The position numbers and the translations under genes were made by a program. From NCBI GenBank assembly GCA_013433145.1, contig CM024180.1, positions 7,568,001 to 7,632,000 on the forward strand: a DNA stretch of 64,000 nucleotides, written 5' to 3'. The notes under the pieces were generated by a model. It had not been told where the DNA came from. It made no database searches and saw nothing but the letters and a program-made list of their open reading frames with translations. This DNA comes from Ascaris suum. Lineage: Eukaryota; Nematoda; Chromadorea; Rhabditida; Ascarididae. Below, piece by piece: positions 13,862-41,494 of this stretch (positions are counted from its first letter, which is position 1; each line of letters starts with the position of its first letter).

Positions 13862-16800
13862 TTAAGCCGGAAATGAACCTTTAGTTGTATTATGTGTCTG
13901 TGAAGTTGGTGTGTTGGATGATGTCTGTGTGTTGGATGCGTTAGCGAGTAGTTGAGCTTTACGTTGCTTTTGTTGATCTCTTCGTAGTTTTATTTGCCGT
14001 GCCATTAACGTGCGACGATTCTCCACTAATCCACACTGCAATTTTTTAATATCTTTTTTGAACGATATTCCTAATCCAATTGTAATATTCTTTGCAAAAA
14101 AAAAAAAAATTGCAATGTTATTTTCTGATGTTTTATTTATTTGCGGGTTTTCCGGTTTCCGATATTTTCCGGTACCGTAATTTTTTTCGGGAATAATATT
14201 CGGTTTTTTTTTTCTTGTGAAGAAATTGGTGATGTTTTGCGCACTGATATGTATATTGCGTCAAGAATTGTATATTATATATTGAGCATTGAGCTACATA
14301 GACTAGCAAGTTATATGCCGTCTCCAATTGATTCACATACGATCAACCTATCATCGAATCCAACTCAACTGCAAGCGGGTCGATTGCAAGTTTTAAGTGC
14401 CTTCAAGAAGTAAGTGGTAATTATATATGAAATGGATACGGGAAAAATTGAAAATTTTATGAAATTTCAAAAAATATTAGTGAAATTTTTCGACATTTTT
14501 TGGGTAGAAAATTTTGATTGAAAGTAATCGGTGGCATAATTTTCCCAAAATTAGAGAGATTAATACCCACCGAAAAGATGGTTATGAATTCATTTATTGT
14601 GATCCAAAATCGTTTCAACGACTTTCTTTTGTACCTTTATAGTGGCAAGGGGTAATTATTAAATTGCTTATGCAAATTCGTTATTTGATGAATAATTGAA
14701 TTTATTTTAGTTTGAAATGCATTTAAAATATACAAAATATGCAAGAAAAAAAAATAATTGGAATATTTTGAAAGAAGATAATAGTTTTGATTATGCTTTG
14801 ATTGTATAAATTTCTAAACAAGTATATTTTATCTTTAAATTATTATAGATTGAAATAATGGTAATTACTTTAATTAGTCGAGAAATTTAGTGGACATTTT
14901 AACGAAAACGAAACGTGGCATTGAAATATTGTTTAGCTAAGCGTATTTCATAAAATTGATCGTTGATGGATGATGATGATAGAATATGAATTTCATTTTT
15001 CAATGCTTCAATTTTTTAAAAATTAAGCAACTTTCCAATAAGTTATTGAAGCATAAGCAAAATTAATAGTAAAATTAAAATATACTCACCAAATGACAAC
15101 CGCATTTAAGGAATGGACATTGCGCTTTCTTATGTCCACGTAATGGTTGTTTATCGCCATGCGCTGAACATAGAGCACATTTTGGATCACGCACCTTTTT
15201 GCCGACACCTTTTGTCTCACCATAATCGGTATCAAGTCGTCGACGACTAAGCATATTATTGAGTCGTCGCCTCTCTTCCACCATTCGGCAATCGGTGCAT
15301 TCACAATTTGCATATCTGTATAATTGATAAAATTAATCAAATAATATACTTTTATTTAAAAATGACTTTATTTGTTTATTTATTTGATTAGTGCATTTAT
15401 TATTAATAGTTTTTTTTCACTTTTATTTACTTGATTTATAAAATTGATTTGGCTTAATTTACAAATATTATAGGAATAGAATATGATAGAGGTGATATTC
15501 GTTAAGTATTTAACATGAGAGAATAACTTAGAAAGAGATTTACTCTAGCATCATTAAAATTACGGGTATATTATAGGTTAGAGTAATTCGCAAAGAAGGT
15601 ATTCCATCCGCATTTGCCAATTCGCTCAACTCAAAGCTAATCTCACTAACTATTGAATTTCCTCTTAGTTCTCTTTTGGTTGAAGATGATGTAAACGTGC
15701 ACCTATGAGAGGGAAAATAAATCGATCCTCTCTTGAGCTGGCCGGAAACTTCTAATGTTACATATGAATGAACTTTAAAGGTATTACGCTTACGTGGAAG
15801 TGATTCAAAGATCGTATAATATGAATATTTTGATAAAGTAGATAGCCTATATAAATGCGCTATGCGGCAACTTCATGAAAGTGACCACAAGATTGACCAT
15901 GAGATCTTGACCATAAGACTGACCTGACCACAAGATTCTAGTGCTCATGACACCTGTTCAACTATTGGGGAATTTATAATTTAACGCGTCAGAAGGCCCC
16001 ATCCGATGCTTTCGATGGAAAGCTCCACCTCATACATGATGGGAAGCCTTACCTCATACTTTCTTGATCGAAGACTTCGCCTGATATTTTCCTCGCAAGC
16101 ACATTTTCAGAAATAGAGACCACTCTGTAATCGGGCATCTTTCCTACCTATCGATTACACATTCAGCACAGCTGCTCATTATTTGCGCTGTGTGTTGCAC
16201 ACAATCTTTTCGACAATTTTTTTTTCCTTCAGTCGAAAATTCAATTTACTGTAATCGATAAAACCTATAAAACATTCGACAGCCGCATTCAAGCAATCTA
16301 TAAAATTCGACCGTTCGATTCGATCCGGGCAAAACTTCAAGTTTGACGGTCAATATCGGTCTGGATATCGCCCCTGAACCATACCAAGTTGTGGATGTAA
16401 TGTTGAAGCATCCACCGCCTGGATCAAGAGCAGGATGGATTATCGCATCGGTTGAGTTTAGAAGCTCCTGAACCTTTAGTTCAGGAACTAGATATAAGAC
16501 CCCATTTTAAAGAATATGATAGATTCATTCGTAACACAATGATTGACATGTGCAAATGTTCAGACGATATAATGTCAATCAAAGAGAACTTCGACAAGGC
16601 AAAAATTTAGCATCACTGTCTAGTCGAAAGAAGATATTAGTACCAACCATCTGGCACGATTTTCCGATCTATTTTGAGTATAAGAATAAAATCTTTCTTT
16701 TACTCTTGAAAGACATTTATAGAAGGCAATATCTACGTTAGTATTCACTATTTATGGCAAACAGCTGTTCACTTTAATCAACACGTAAACGACGATATGA

Positions 16801-19271
16801 GAAACAAGCTTGGCCGTATATCGTAATACACAATATACCGTAATACGGTAATACCGTAATCTGTTATAAACGAAACTGCGCTAAAATAACTGAAAAAAAA
16901 GAAATATTTAATCGCACTGGTACTATTATTTCAGTTAATAGTGAATTTTTCTGCTGAATTGATACGATGATATGAGTTCGTTTAATTCAATAGCTGAAAT
17001 TTTTTCAACACATAGAGTTTTAGCAAATTTTAAATTGAAATATATTGCAGAGGGTTTTTATTTTAGAATCTTTTTCAAAGACCTTGGATTGAGAAAAGAG
17101 ATCAGGTGGAGTCGGAGTTCCTAGAAAAGGTCGAGTGAGGTTACAATCTCAAAAAAGATAATCGTTCATCAAAGAGAGAATCTAATTGCAACCTCACATT
17201 TTCATTGAATATTAGCATCAGCGTTTCCGGTAATGTGAATATCATTTTTGATTATTAATGGGTCACCTTCATTAACTATTATCGTCTACTTAATCTCTTT
17301 ATTTGATGGGAAGGATCATTGAAAGTTCTCCCTTTTTTTTGAGGAATAATTTACAATTGCGGGTCCGTAAGGAACAACTTGCAACGAAATGATATGACTT
17401 AGCGGTGAGGTGGTTGCATTGAGAGGGACGAGCGATGGACAGTTTTAAGATGCATCTATTTCGATCGCGTTACGCTACAGTCACTAAGAGCGACAAAGCG
17501 ATCATTTCAACAGCCGAAGAAACGTTACATTTGCAATTTTATCGGAAATGTTGCAAAGTACTATCGACAATTGCAACTTTATTGCAATGCACCAAAATGC
17601 CGTCGACATTTATAACTAAACTGTAGTGTTGCGAAATTCCACTTATAATTTGCAACCCTTATTGCAACGTTGCAAAAGGTTCCCTTTTTAAGTGGTAAAA
17701 ATATTAAGCAAGCCAAAGATACTCCACCTATGAGTGATATGAAATGGCTACTAAACTAACGATCTTATACATTTGTCATTTGCGCGATTATATTTGTCAT
17801 ATATTTGTCATTGTCATACAGAAAAAAAGATGAAAATTGAAAAGCATCATAGCGACATATTTTTCATGTTATTTTATGACTTATCATAAATTCTTGAATT
17901 TGAAAGGTATAAATTTGGCGCATCTGTCTTCAATCAATCGATATTTTATCGAAAATCTATTCGAATGCATTCGTCATCGTTCTATTTGATCATTAAATGA
18001 ATCGCTGATCTATTATGAAATACGCAATAATATCAAGATATTCTCATCAATAAACAATAGAATTATTCGAAGAGAAGCGCAAGGTTGGATAATAGAGAAC
18101 AAATTAGATGAAGAAATTCGATTTGCATTATTTGTTTAATAATATGCTTGATGGGTATATCGATAAGCGGAATATTACAGTCGTAATCACTAATAAAACA
18201 CTTTGAAAAGCATATCGAAACGGTTTCTTAGAGATACAAACATACGTGTGCAGAAAATTTATACATAGAAAAGCTGAATTCTAAGGTGTGTTTCATCATC
18301 GCCTTTGGCCATATATTAGAAAATTTTGTCACCGCTTTTGGCCACTTATTGGTAGACATGACCATGATAGCTGGTCAAAATACCATTGATTTTGGCCATT
18401 TTAGTAAGCGGTCGTATTGATAAGCTAAGATATCGTTGATGTTGAACCACTTCTAGAGTCGGAATTTTATGCATAGAGAGGTATAGATTCATAAATTATA
18501 AGAGGTAATAATTAAGATGCGTTCCGTAAGACCAAGATGTTATGGAAATAATAGCCAACGTCTTTCATCGATTTCTTAGAGTAAGAAATATTTTCTTTTA
18601 CAATTAGATATTTTCAAATATAGAAATTTCTTTGCCACGAGAAAAAGGTAGTTAAAAAAAAATTGAACTTACTGGCAAAATGGTTTATGCCCTTTTCGTG
18701 GATGTTGTTGTTTATGATTGAGACATCGTTGACAAAAATATCTCTTCTGATCATCATCAGAGGTATTCTCGGGTGGTCTTGGTGTAAATGCAACCACATC
18801 CACTTCAGGTGAACTACACGATGAGTAGCTATTTGCACTTTCACGACTACTTCCAGGTGAACAACCTGAATTTTATTCGTTTCAACAAATATCCGATAAA
18901 CTCGAATGATAGCCTGTACTTTTGAAACTTCAGTTACCTGATTTCAATAAAATATGTGCCTATAATTTTGGTTAGTTCTATGATCTTTTTCAATCGGTGT
19001 CTTCCGTTTGCTGTTCCAATTTCTCATCACTTCCTCATCACTGTCGTAACCTCTCAGCAGACAACCTTTTTTTTTAAATGACTACAAGGTCGATTGGAAT
19101 GAGATAGGCTAAAAAATCCTTACCTTCAAATGGCTCATCGAATAGGACATGATCTAGGGCTAAAAAATCCTTGCCTTCAAATGGCTCATCGAATAGGACA
19201 TGATCTACTGCACAAACCGATACAACAGACAGAGATTCAATTAGTGCAAAGAAACGATGGGGGAGATGCAT
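13862..19271 (-). CDS. mab-3: MAB-3-like doublesex-family transcription factor with two DM domains, four coding exons
   Basis: DM-domain zinc-module protein. C. elegans MAB-3 acts in the male nucleus, repressing yolk genes and promoting ray and mating differentiation. Minus-strand coding exons are 19271-19124, 18865-18673, 15315-15090 and 14035-13862; phases agree and give 246 residues. Residues 50-91 are Ser-rich and acidic. DM domain 1 (about 92-140) has YFCQRCLNHKQQHPRKGHK then FCQYANCECTDCRMVEERRR. DM domain 2 (about 157-210) has DPKCALCSAHGDKQPLRGHK then CPFLKCGCHL, and across the intron CGLVENRRTLMARQIKLRRD. All zinc-ligand Cys/His positions are present. The last intron splits DM2 just before its final Cys (190). 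The Gln/Asn/Thr-rich tail ends at TAA. Less sure is exon 1: it adds about 50 residues before DM1, more than I recall for C. elegans, and it carries a duplicated splice donor. An extra 5' exon ending at 19616 (donor AAA/GTAGGT) is possible. Confidence 0.92.
15316..18672 (-). other. Second coding intron of mab-3 (3.36 kb)
   Basis: Separates the two halves of DM domain 1. It contains degenerate repeats, notably around 15885-15960 (a GACC-AAGATT type motif repeated four times). AT-rich filler makes up the rest. The 63-codon open frame at 17435-17626 has no motif. No nested gene is supported. Confidence 0.65.
19107..19208 (-). repeat. Tandem 51-bp duplication spanning the mab-3 exon 1 splice donor
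   Basis: Copies 19107-19157 and 19158-19208 are identical except for one internal base (19122 versus 19173) and the last base. On the minus strand both encode DEPFEG followed by a donor. The inner copy reads GAAG/GTAAGG and the outer copy GAAG/GCAAGG, so the only internal difference is the second base of the donor. The period is a multiple of three, so either donor keeps frame, differing by 17 residues. Confidence 0.93.
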
Positions 19272-19330
19272 GATTGCCCATTTGAAAGAAGATCTGTGAA
19301 TGCATAAAAAAGTATAACGCTTATATTTAT

Positions 19331-19345
19331 GCTGAAAGATTGACA
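19331..19345 (-). promoter_or_regulatory. Possible splice or spliced-leader acceptor of mab-3
   Basis: Reading the minus strand, TCAATCTTTCAG ends at 19332, and the first in-frame ATG is 60 bases downstream at 19271. This fits an SL acceptor, or the cis acceptor for an upstream exon ending at 19616. Confidence 0.45.
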
Positions 19346-19616
19346 ATTAGCTAATATCTGCGCGATGAGAAGAAAAACTACGATGTGAGTTCGCATCTCT
19401 TATTGACAGATTCGCATTACTTCTACAATGGATTATATTAGCATAAATACATTTTATGCAAATTTTTAGTGCTAAGAAATTCAACTCGAATATTCTATGA
19501 TATATCGCCGATTCACCACTTTCATCGTTCTTCTGCAATGCGCTCGTTTTGAATTTAGTAAATTTTTTAACTTAGATAGTGAGTATGCAACGTTTAAGGG
19601 ATGAGTATCACCTACT

Positions 19617-20108
19617 TTGAGTGTTTTCTTTTCCGTCCATTCGGATATATCGGATCGTCGTCCACTCAATTCTCAGAATCGCAACAAAGCACGATCGTCG
19701 TCGGGTGCATGGACAAATGAATTCAGCAAAACAACAACAGCAAGAGCAGCTGGAAGAAGGAGCACTGTGTGTTGTCGATTGTATGGCCTCCGTGTTGTTC
19801 GCTTGTTAACTGTTGATGGCATCAGACGCTCCGCCCTTTCGACCACCCACAATGGTGAACATTTTTATGCGCAGCCGTTGAGGAGAGACGGTTGCACAAC
19901 CACCCTCGACGACATAGACACCGAAAAGCAACGCCCCTTCTCAACGAAATTCCTCATCGAAAAGGGGGGTTTTTGTTTAGCTTTACGCCCGCAATCGACG
20001 AACCCGATTGACGTTGATTGCGAAAAAATATTATGCGAAAAACACAGATGTTTAAATGTGAGTGAATTGCCCACCACTAGACGCTTTATGTGTAATGAAT
20101 GCGGCTAA
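19617..20108. other. GC-rich open region upstream of mab-3
   Basis: A 0.5-kb island of higher G+C begins just upstream of mab-3. The plus strand is open for 163 codons but lacks an initiating ATG (it opens at TTG); the minus strand is open for 70 codons and also lacks ATG. I see no domain. It may be mab-3 promoter or 5' exon sequence, a lost gene, or an exon of an unannotated transcript. Confidence 0.35.
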
Positions 20109-28499
<8,391 letters not shown>

Positions 28500-29310
28500 T
28501 GCATTATATAGACACTTCTTCCATCAACCCAACACTGAAACCTTTCTCCTTTTAATTTTTAAGCGGTCCTTTACATTTACTAATAAAATCTGTTTTAAAT
28601 GAGCATAGTTTACTAAATCTAAAGACCTGAGAAATTATAAAGTTGTTGAGTATGAACGTTGGGATGTTACTGTCCAACTGAGTATATTTGTTCAATGCAA
28701 AATTAAATTGATCCGTCTTATTTGAAACGACACCGTTGCAGGTGACAAATAAGCTTAAGTCCAAAGTTAGCGTATGTAACTTCAATCTGCAACGAGTCTC
28801 CGTAAATTATTTTAGCAATACTATGATAGTTGTCAGTATTAAATATCAGTAAATCATCAACATACCTACAACAAATAGCATTAAAATCATGGCATATTTA
28901 TATTTCATAACGGACAAGGTAAGACCGGCTATATCAGGATTGGCATTACCTCCTATAGGTACTCCTTTAAATTGCCTGAAAATAAAACCAACAAAGGTAA
29001 CACAGCTTCCATTTACAATAGACTTAATTATTTCCATGATTTAGGTGCTATCCAAAACAAGAGAATGCGCTTTGAACTCGTAATTGTCCGTGTGGAACAA
29101 TGTTTTTTTACCACACACTTTAAGGAAAGCCTTTTTAGAATTTCCAAAGAGCACAAATGCGCTAAATATTCCATTGCTTCAATGATAAACGTCATGTGGC
29201 GGTATGGTAAATAAAGTGGAAAAATCCGCAGTTAAAACCGTTTTAATGCGCGTACCATATTTGTTAATTATATTCAAAATGCCAATAAGAACTCCTCACA
29301 CTGTAGTAAT
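28500..29310 (-). pseudogene. Decayed reverse transcriptase, probably Penelope-like or related retroelement
   Basis: Minus-strand fragments in order match a reverse transcriptase. They are a TADFSTLFT block followed by PPHDV (about 29200), FKGVPIGGNANPDIAGLTLS (about 28950), CRYVDDLLIF with the catalytic YVDD (about 28865), and a distal block with FIISQVFRFSKLCS and GFSVGLMEE (28500-28650). The pieces lie in different frames and are separated by stops (TGA after DVYH, TAA before MEIIKS), so the copy cannot make a full protein. The GGN-type motif resembles Penelope-like or allied elements; the exact clade is my inference. No terminal repeats or endonuclease domain are visible, so it is 5'-truncated or eroded. 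Confidence 0.72.
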
Positions 29311-32300
29311 AATTAATTCCACTTCTTTGATCCCCCCCCCCCCCATATTACAATAATTGCGAAAATGGTTTTTTTTTTAAATTGTAAAATACTATGCAAC
29401 AAATAAGATAATAGTCTCAGGGAAATTTTACTAGCTAGCCTAAATTTCCATTATTTGATATGCGCTATGGATTCGTTTTATAAAGATAGAAGATAATTTT
29501 CAATGAAAGAATGCACCAAAAAAAAATCTAGTACAATGGAGTAGCTTCATAATTGTTTCTATACTATTATGCATTAATTTTTAGTATTTTCGAATAATCA
29601 GTATTATATGGTACTATATAGTATGCAATAAATAGTGTTATACAGTACACAATGACCAATGCTAAACAGTATTATACAATATACAATAACCAGTAAGTAA
29701 TTGTTGCAGTATTACGCAACAATTTTTCTCAATTGGAATTAACGTTCGTCATGTTTCGGTTCTTTGGAATACGATAGTCACTCTATAGCAGTGCATTATT
29801 GTAGTTTATTTTCTTGAAGAAAAATATATCTCTTCAATGTAAAACGCCACAATTAGATGCCTTTAAAATGCAGTAAGCTAATTGAGTAAATCAACAGTAT
29901 GAAGTAAGCAATTTTTTAAAGAAATTTATAGACAGGTAAGTAGCGAGTGTTTGGTCCACCTTTCGTAGGTACGCTTTAAATAATATGATAACGAGTCACA
30001 TTTTCCAGAAAATATAAGGGTAAGCTCAAATCCCTTGCGACAGGTAATAATTGACCTCAAATTTTTTAATGAATTTGAACCAGGTAAGTTGGCGAAACAA
30101 AAATAGTGCTTCTGAGGTGTTTCGCACAGTTTTCCCTAAGAACGATGTTAATGCATATGATAATATGGAGTGCATGAAGATGTTTTTAATCTAATTTGCA
30201 TTAATCAACAAATATAGGTATGAGATCTTTTTAGTTAATTACAAACCTAAGATTAAAAAACTTGGACAATTTGTCATCTATGCCTCGCAATTTCCTTGAC
30301 AATCATTAATTGTACTGCTTCAAATAGATCGAAACTCAACATTTACAACTTTAGATCATTAAACAAGTTAGGCATATTTCGATCAAAATCACTAAATCAT
30401 AGACGTACTCAGGTTATATTCTTTGGCTCACCTATATGAGCCAGGTGACTCGACTCATACAGGTGAGCAATTTATGCATTGAATGACGTTGAAAATATCA
30501 TTGTAGAGACATAACGATATCAACACATATATTAGTCATTTATATAATCGTTATGGTTCTAATGCTTCTCAATGATATATTCATGGAAGTAATAAAAATC
30601 CCTAAGGTGTGCCAACGTATGTGATTAATCTTCCACCTCAAAGGGGTTTGAAATATTTCTCAGAAAGCTCTCATCTATTTGCAAAATATTTTGAGATGTA
30701 AGTACCGTTTTTTTAAATATTTATGCGGTCAATCGAGAATAGAATTATTACTACAATACAGATTACTCCCTTGATTAAAGAGAGAGTAATTGTTGAATTC
30801 ATAAATTCTCTCTATCAACTAGTATATTCCTCATTCTTGGTGATAACAACTATCATGACTTTATTATCTATCTAAGAGGAAAAGAGAGGATATATTCGAT
30901 GTGCCCGAATCGAAGTATTCCATCTATAATACAACTTTCTTAGCGATAACTTAGATCCTCCAATAACTTCCTTGCTACGATCCCGATAAATTCTTTATCA
31001 TCGAATCATATCACGCATCTTATCAATCTTTGTAAATTAAATAGAAATTCATCTTTACGTATATTAAGTGTATTTTTATCATTATTTCTTAAAGATTATC
31101 TTATTAGAAATTATTTTTCATATCAGTATTACAAAATATTTTTTCTTGATAATTTTTATTATTGGATAGTCTATTGAGAGAGATATTTTAAATGCACATA
31201 TCGCGCTAATTCCTCTAATGCATTTTCCTAATTTTTCAATATTTTTCGCCATAATATAACTCAATCGCTATCACGTTAGTTTATCTATTCATCGAATATA
31301 GAGAATTTCATTAAATTATTTATTTTATTATCCATATACATACCATACATATTACTAAATTATCGCCATATACATTTCAATTCGTTTAATAATCAAATTA
31401 TATGCGAATTATTCGAATCATTTATTACTGAAAGAAATCGATTTATTCACATTTATAAGATAAATTTAATAGTAGGTAATAACCTCTCAATTAAAAAGCG
31501 GATGAAAATTTCAATTCGAATATTAATTTCAAGTTAAATTTTAGTCCATAATCTAAGCTAAACGAATATCTTAATTGCCAATAAATAGAAATCAACAAAT
31601 TCTAAAATCGAATCGATCGCCAAAAGTAATAATATCACAGCTATGATATACATTCTTTCAATAGTTCAGAAGGAAATATGGACATTTGGAGAAGTTTTAA
31701 TGCAACAAATTTTTTGGCCGATTCGAATAATCCAATACTCAGAAAGGAAATCGAATAAACTAAAATCAATATTGCCAAAAGCAAATCCACTATGAACGTT
31801 ATATTTGATGCAATCGTTGTTGTATTACATTAAATGTAAGTTAATAGCAAATAAAAAAAAAATTTTTTTTTGTTATAATTGACAGCCGAAAAATTAAATT
31901 TGAATTGAAAATTTTCATTGAAAATTCGAGAATATCTTTTGAAAATTTCAGCAAAAAAAAAAACTTTCAATAAAGAGAAATTTTGAGAATTTATTAAATT
32001 TGAGAAAATTTATTTATTTTTTTATTTATTTTTATTATTATTTCATTATAGATTGATTTGCATTAAAATAACGATAAAAATTTTCGATGATAATATAGAG
32101 GATTGCTTATAGAAAATAAATCCCACTGATTATATAATTTAGAATAGGCCCCTCCTCCCCCCCCCCCTCCCCTACCTCGCCTCTCAAAAACAATTAGAAA
32201 AAATTCCCGAAGAAAAGATGTGATAATTTAAAAGGTATTTTACTCTTGGTTTAAAAAAAAAAGTTTCTTCGTTATTAAAAGTCTTCCAAAAACGAAATGA

Positions 32301-32346
32301 AATATCAAGCCCATATAAACCTCAAATTATTGCTCGAAACTTATAA
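29311..32346. other. AT-rich intergenic sequence
   Basis: About 3 kb with no supported gene. It contains a C run near 29333-29344 and imperfect TATACAGTA-type repeats at about 29600-29700. Minus-strand AATAAA motifs (TTTATT on the plus strand) at 32005-32035 could serve the gene ending at 32347. A C-rich run lies at about 32153-32172. Confidence 0.6.
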
Positions 32347-38630
<6,284 letters not shown>

Positions 38631-40848
38631 CTGTTCCGCCTGTAGTTCGCAGCCGAATACCACGTCTATTTCAGTATTCCGTTTATGGACAAGTGATGCA
38701 CAGATATGTGCTTAGTGAACAGTGAACCTTTCAAAACGTGATGATATATAAGTGAACAAAGCTGGTGTTGTGCAACTGGGCACGATAGCACTTCGAGGAA
38801 GCTATGGAACATGATGGATCTTTATAACATCCTTTTGCATCCTTAAATGATATGTAAATTTGAGGATATGCTTGCAGATGGTACTATCCTTGATCTCAAC
38901 CCAGCCAGTATTTTCGAGCTAGACCATACGCTACTGCTAAGCACGTTTACCAGCCGTCTGTCACCCATCCCCTCTGTTTTTTAGCACATGTACAACAACT
39001 GACCCTGCAAGAAAGCCGAATACCACGGACTCTACCAGCTCCCAACCGCACCTCTCCCTTCGTTCCCATCCTTTCCTTTCTAGAAAAATACCTTCCATTT
39101 ATCTTCATGGAACTGTTTTGTCGCTGTCGCGAATTCTCACTAGTTTTTATTGTAAGTTATCAGCGAAACCTTTGCAAACCGAACATCGACATGACCCAAA
39201 TCGACTTGTGACATCTTTTATCCAAACCTATCCGATCCTCCTCATCTTTTATGCGATCCATCAACTCCCAGCTATTGAATAACTTACAAGAATCTGGCGC
39301 TTCTCCTCGACGACTTCATCGATCGAGAATCCACGAGAACGTTCAAGAAATTGCCTCGCTATTCGCTTCCAACTACCCACTATCTGACTCATTCTTAGAA
39401 TGACTCCGATAGATTTCCACATTTCTCAGGTAGATTTCCACTTGCATAATTTTTTACTCGTAGAAATTACCTAATTACATTTTCATTTCGATTTCAATTT
39501 TCATACCTCTCGATGATTTATGCAAATCCAATTTCTATCCTTTGCATTTTATTGTTAATTTTAGAAAATATAAAATTGATGACGAAATAATTTTATTAAT
39601 TTCGTAGAAGATTCAACCGCCTATTATATATTGCCTCGTCGAATTTTCCCGAAATTTCGCTCATACATCATCGATCGCCAATCGGACAATCGCAAAACTT
39701 TCTTCAACGTTGAGATTGGATTCGGCAGTCACTTAAACGAGCATGTCAATTATCGATAATGCTCTAGCTTAGGCCGCTTCTTGCTGCATATGCAGTCCGT
39801 TTATTTCTGGACTAGGGACTCTTCAGAAACGGATAGAACATACATGCAAAGACTCCGCAAACTAGGGGGGAATTGAAAGACAAACGTTTCCCCTCCCCCC
39901 CTCCCCACCTCTGTAATAAACGGGTAATTTTCGCCAAGGGCGCAAGACTCCGAAAAATGACTGAGGGAGGTGGGATGCCGGTGACTTGGGAATGGAGATA
40001 TTCACCCCAATCCTGAAAACTTTTCCATGCTGCGCACAATCCTACTCTAAAATAATAAATCACGCCCATATTGTAAAGCAAACTGTTCCAAACAAAATAT
40101 TTTCTTTCTTTTCCACCTCCAATCTTGAACGTCTTTATCGTAAGCCTACTTCATTACTTACCCGTTCCACTATTTGTGTCGATCAGAAGACATATAAATG
40201 GATCGTTTATTAGAGATCGTGCAATACCTTCATTAAAAAAAAACAACGCATGCTGAGTGAAAATACGTATATCCTTCATAACACAGCAAACTCCCAAATT
40301 CAGATTCCTTTCGAGTGGAGACCCAAATCCTTCACAGATATATGAAGCCTCAAAAAATAAGTGAAACCCACCCCTCCACCTCTTCCACTCGACTTATCCG
40401 CAGGTAGTTGATTAACAAAAAACTACTTTTACTGTACACCTCAGTCAACAGTAAAGACCCATCTGTATCTACTTTTCATTCCTCTCGGTTCTTTCCCCGC
40501 CAACTCAGTAACTCATAAAAAGCCAAGTAAGTTTAGTCTTCACTTCCCTATTGAATACTCACAAGAAATCAATAAAATCCCCGACTTTTCCCGACTCCCC
40601 TCCCCCACTTCCCCTTCTCACTCCCATTTTCCTTCTCATTAACATCAGAATGTGGTCCTAAAAGCAAAAAAAAGCATAAGTTGAGTCGTTCTCCTGACCT
40701 AAAATTGCACGCCAAAAGGAGAACTCCAAACACGCAGTGAAGGCTCCAAATCCATTCATATGATAATAAAAGAAACAAGTAACAACAATATAGAAACGTG
40801 AAATGAACAGCGGTAACAGTGGACACATCTCGGAGGTAATCGAACATA
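38631..40848. other. Interval between snr-3 and the membrane protein gene
   Basis: About 2.2 kb. No confident gene. A minus-strand frame at 39833-40081 contains an in-frame ATG and an acceptor-like TTTTCAG, but has no family match. Several open frames on the minus strand around 39000-39100 are short. A minus AATAAA (plus TTTATT) near 40205 may serve snr-3. Confidence 0.5.
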
Positions 40849-41494
40849 TTAACGGCCACCACGGAAACCACCTCTACCACGAGGTCCACCACGTCCTCGA
40901 CCACGTCCTCTTGGTCCACCACGAGCAACACCTGCACGTCCGCGTCCACCCCTCGCTGACTTCTTACGTGGTTCATCATCGATTAAGAGAGTATCGAGTG
41001 GAATCGAGTCGGGCAAAATTATATATCGAATATTATTACCTGCAAATTCGAACTGATCTCTGAGAGAAACGATCAGATTTTATGCGCAAAAAAAAAAATC
41101 AATTAATCAATAAAAACAAATCCATCGTTACTTCGAAATTATTTTCCACTAAAAGCAATGCCTATAAATAGTGCAATTGAACATGGACCTTTGAGTGGTG
41201 ATCCTGTAATGCAATCAGTATCATCTGGACCACAAATTACGATGACCACCAATATGTTAGTACTCCTATCATCCAATATCAGCAATAAATAAACAACAAA
41301 AAAAAATCACCTCGAATCGAGAGTGTATCCAACTGAATCGGCTCTCTGTTTTTGACGGTCATTTTGACGGCCCTCAGATGTGTATTCATCGCCACGTCGA
41401 CACCCATTATCGTACCCGTCACAAGAGTACTATTCTTCAACTCGATTGTTACGGTCTCATGCGATAGCTTCATCAGAAAGCGTACCAGTTTCAT
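40849..41494 (-). CDS. snr-3: Small nuclear ribonucleoprotein Sm D1, two exons
   Basis: Core Sm protein that joins the heptameric ring on U1, U2, U4 and U5 snRNAs, essential for the spliceosome. Minus exons are 41494-41311 and 41039-40849, with donor G/GTGATT and acceptor TTTGCAG/GT splitting a Gly codon. The product is 124 residues (human Sm D1 is 119). It starts [20 protein letters not shown], with the Sm1 motif including [20 protein letters not shown]. After LSIRG the second exon gives the Sm2 motif [20 protein letters not shown]. The tail from about residue 97 is RG-rich ([20 protein letters not shown]), the known site of symmetric arginine dimethylation. Identity is essentially certain. 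An acceptor 13 bases before the ATG suggests trans-splicing. The transcript may be co-directional with the downstream membrane protein gene. Confidence 0.98.

Noticed and set aside
40569..41063. Val/Asp-rich minus frame and His-rich plus frame
   Set aside because: Both are shadows of the RG-rich second exon of snr-3.
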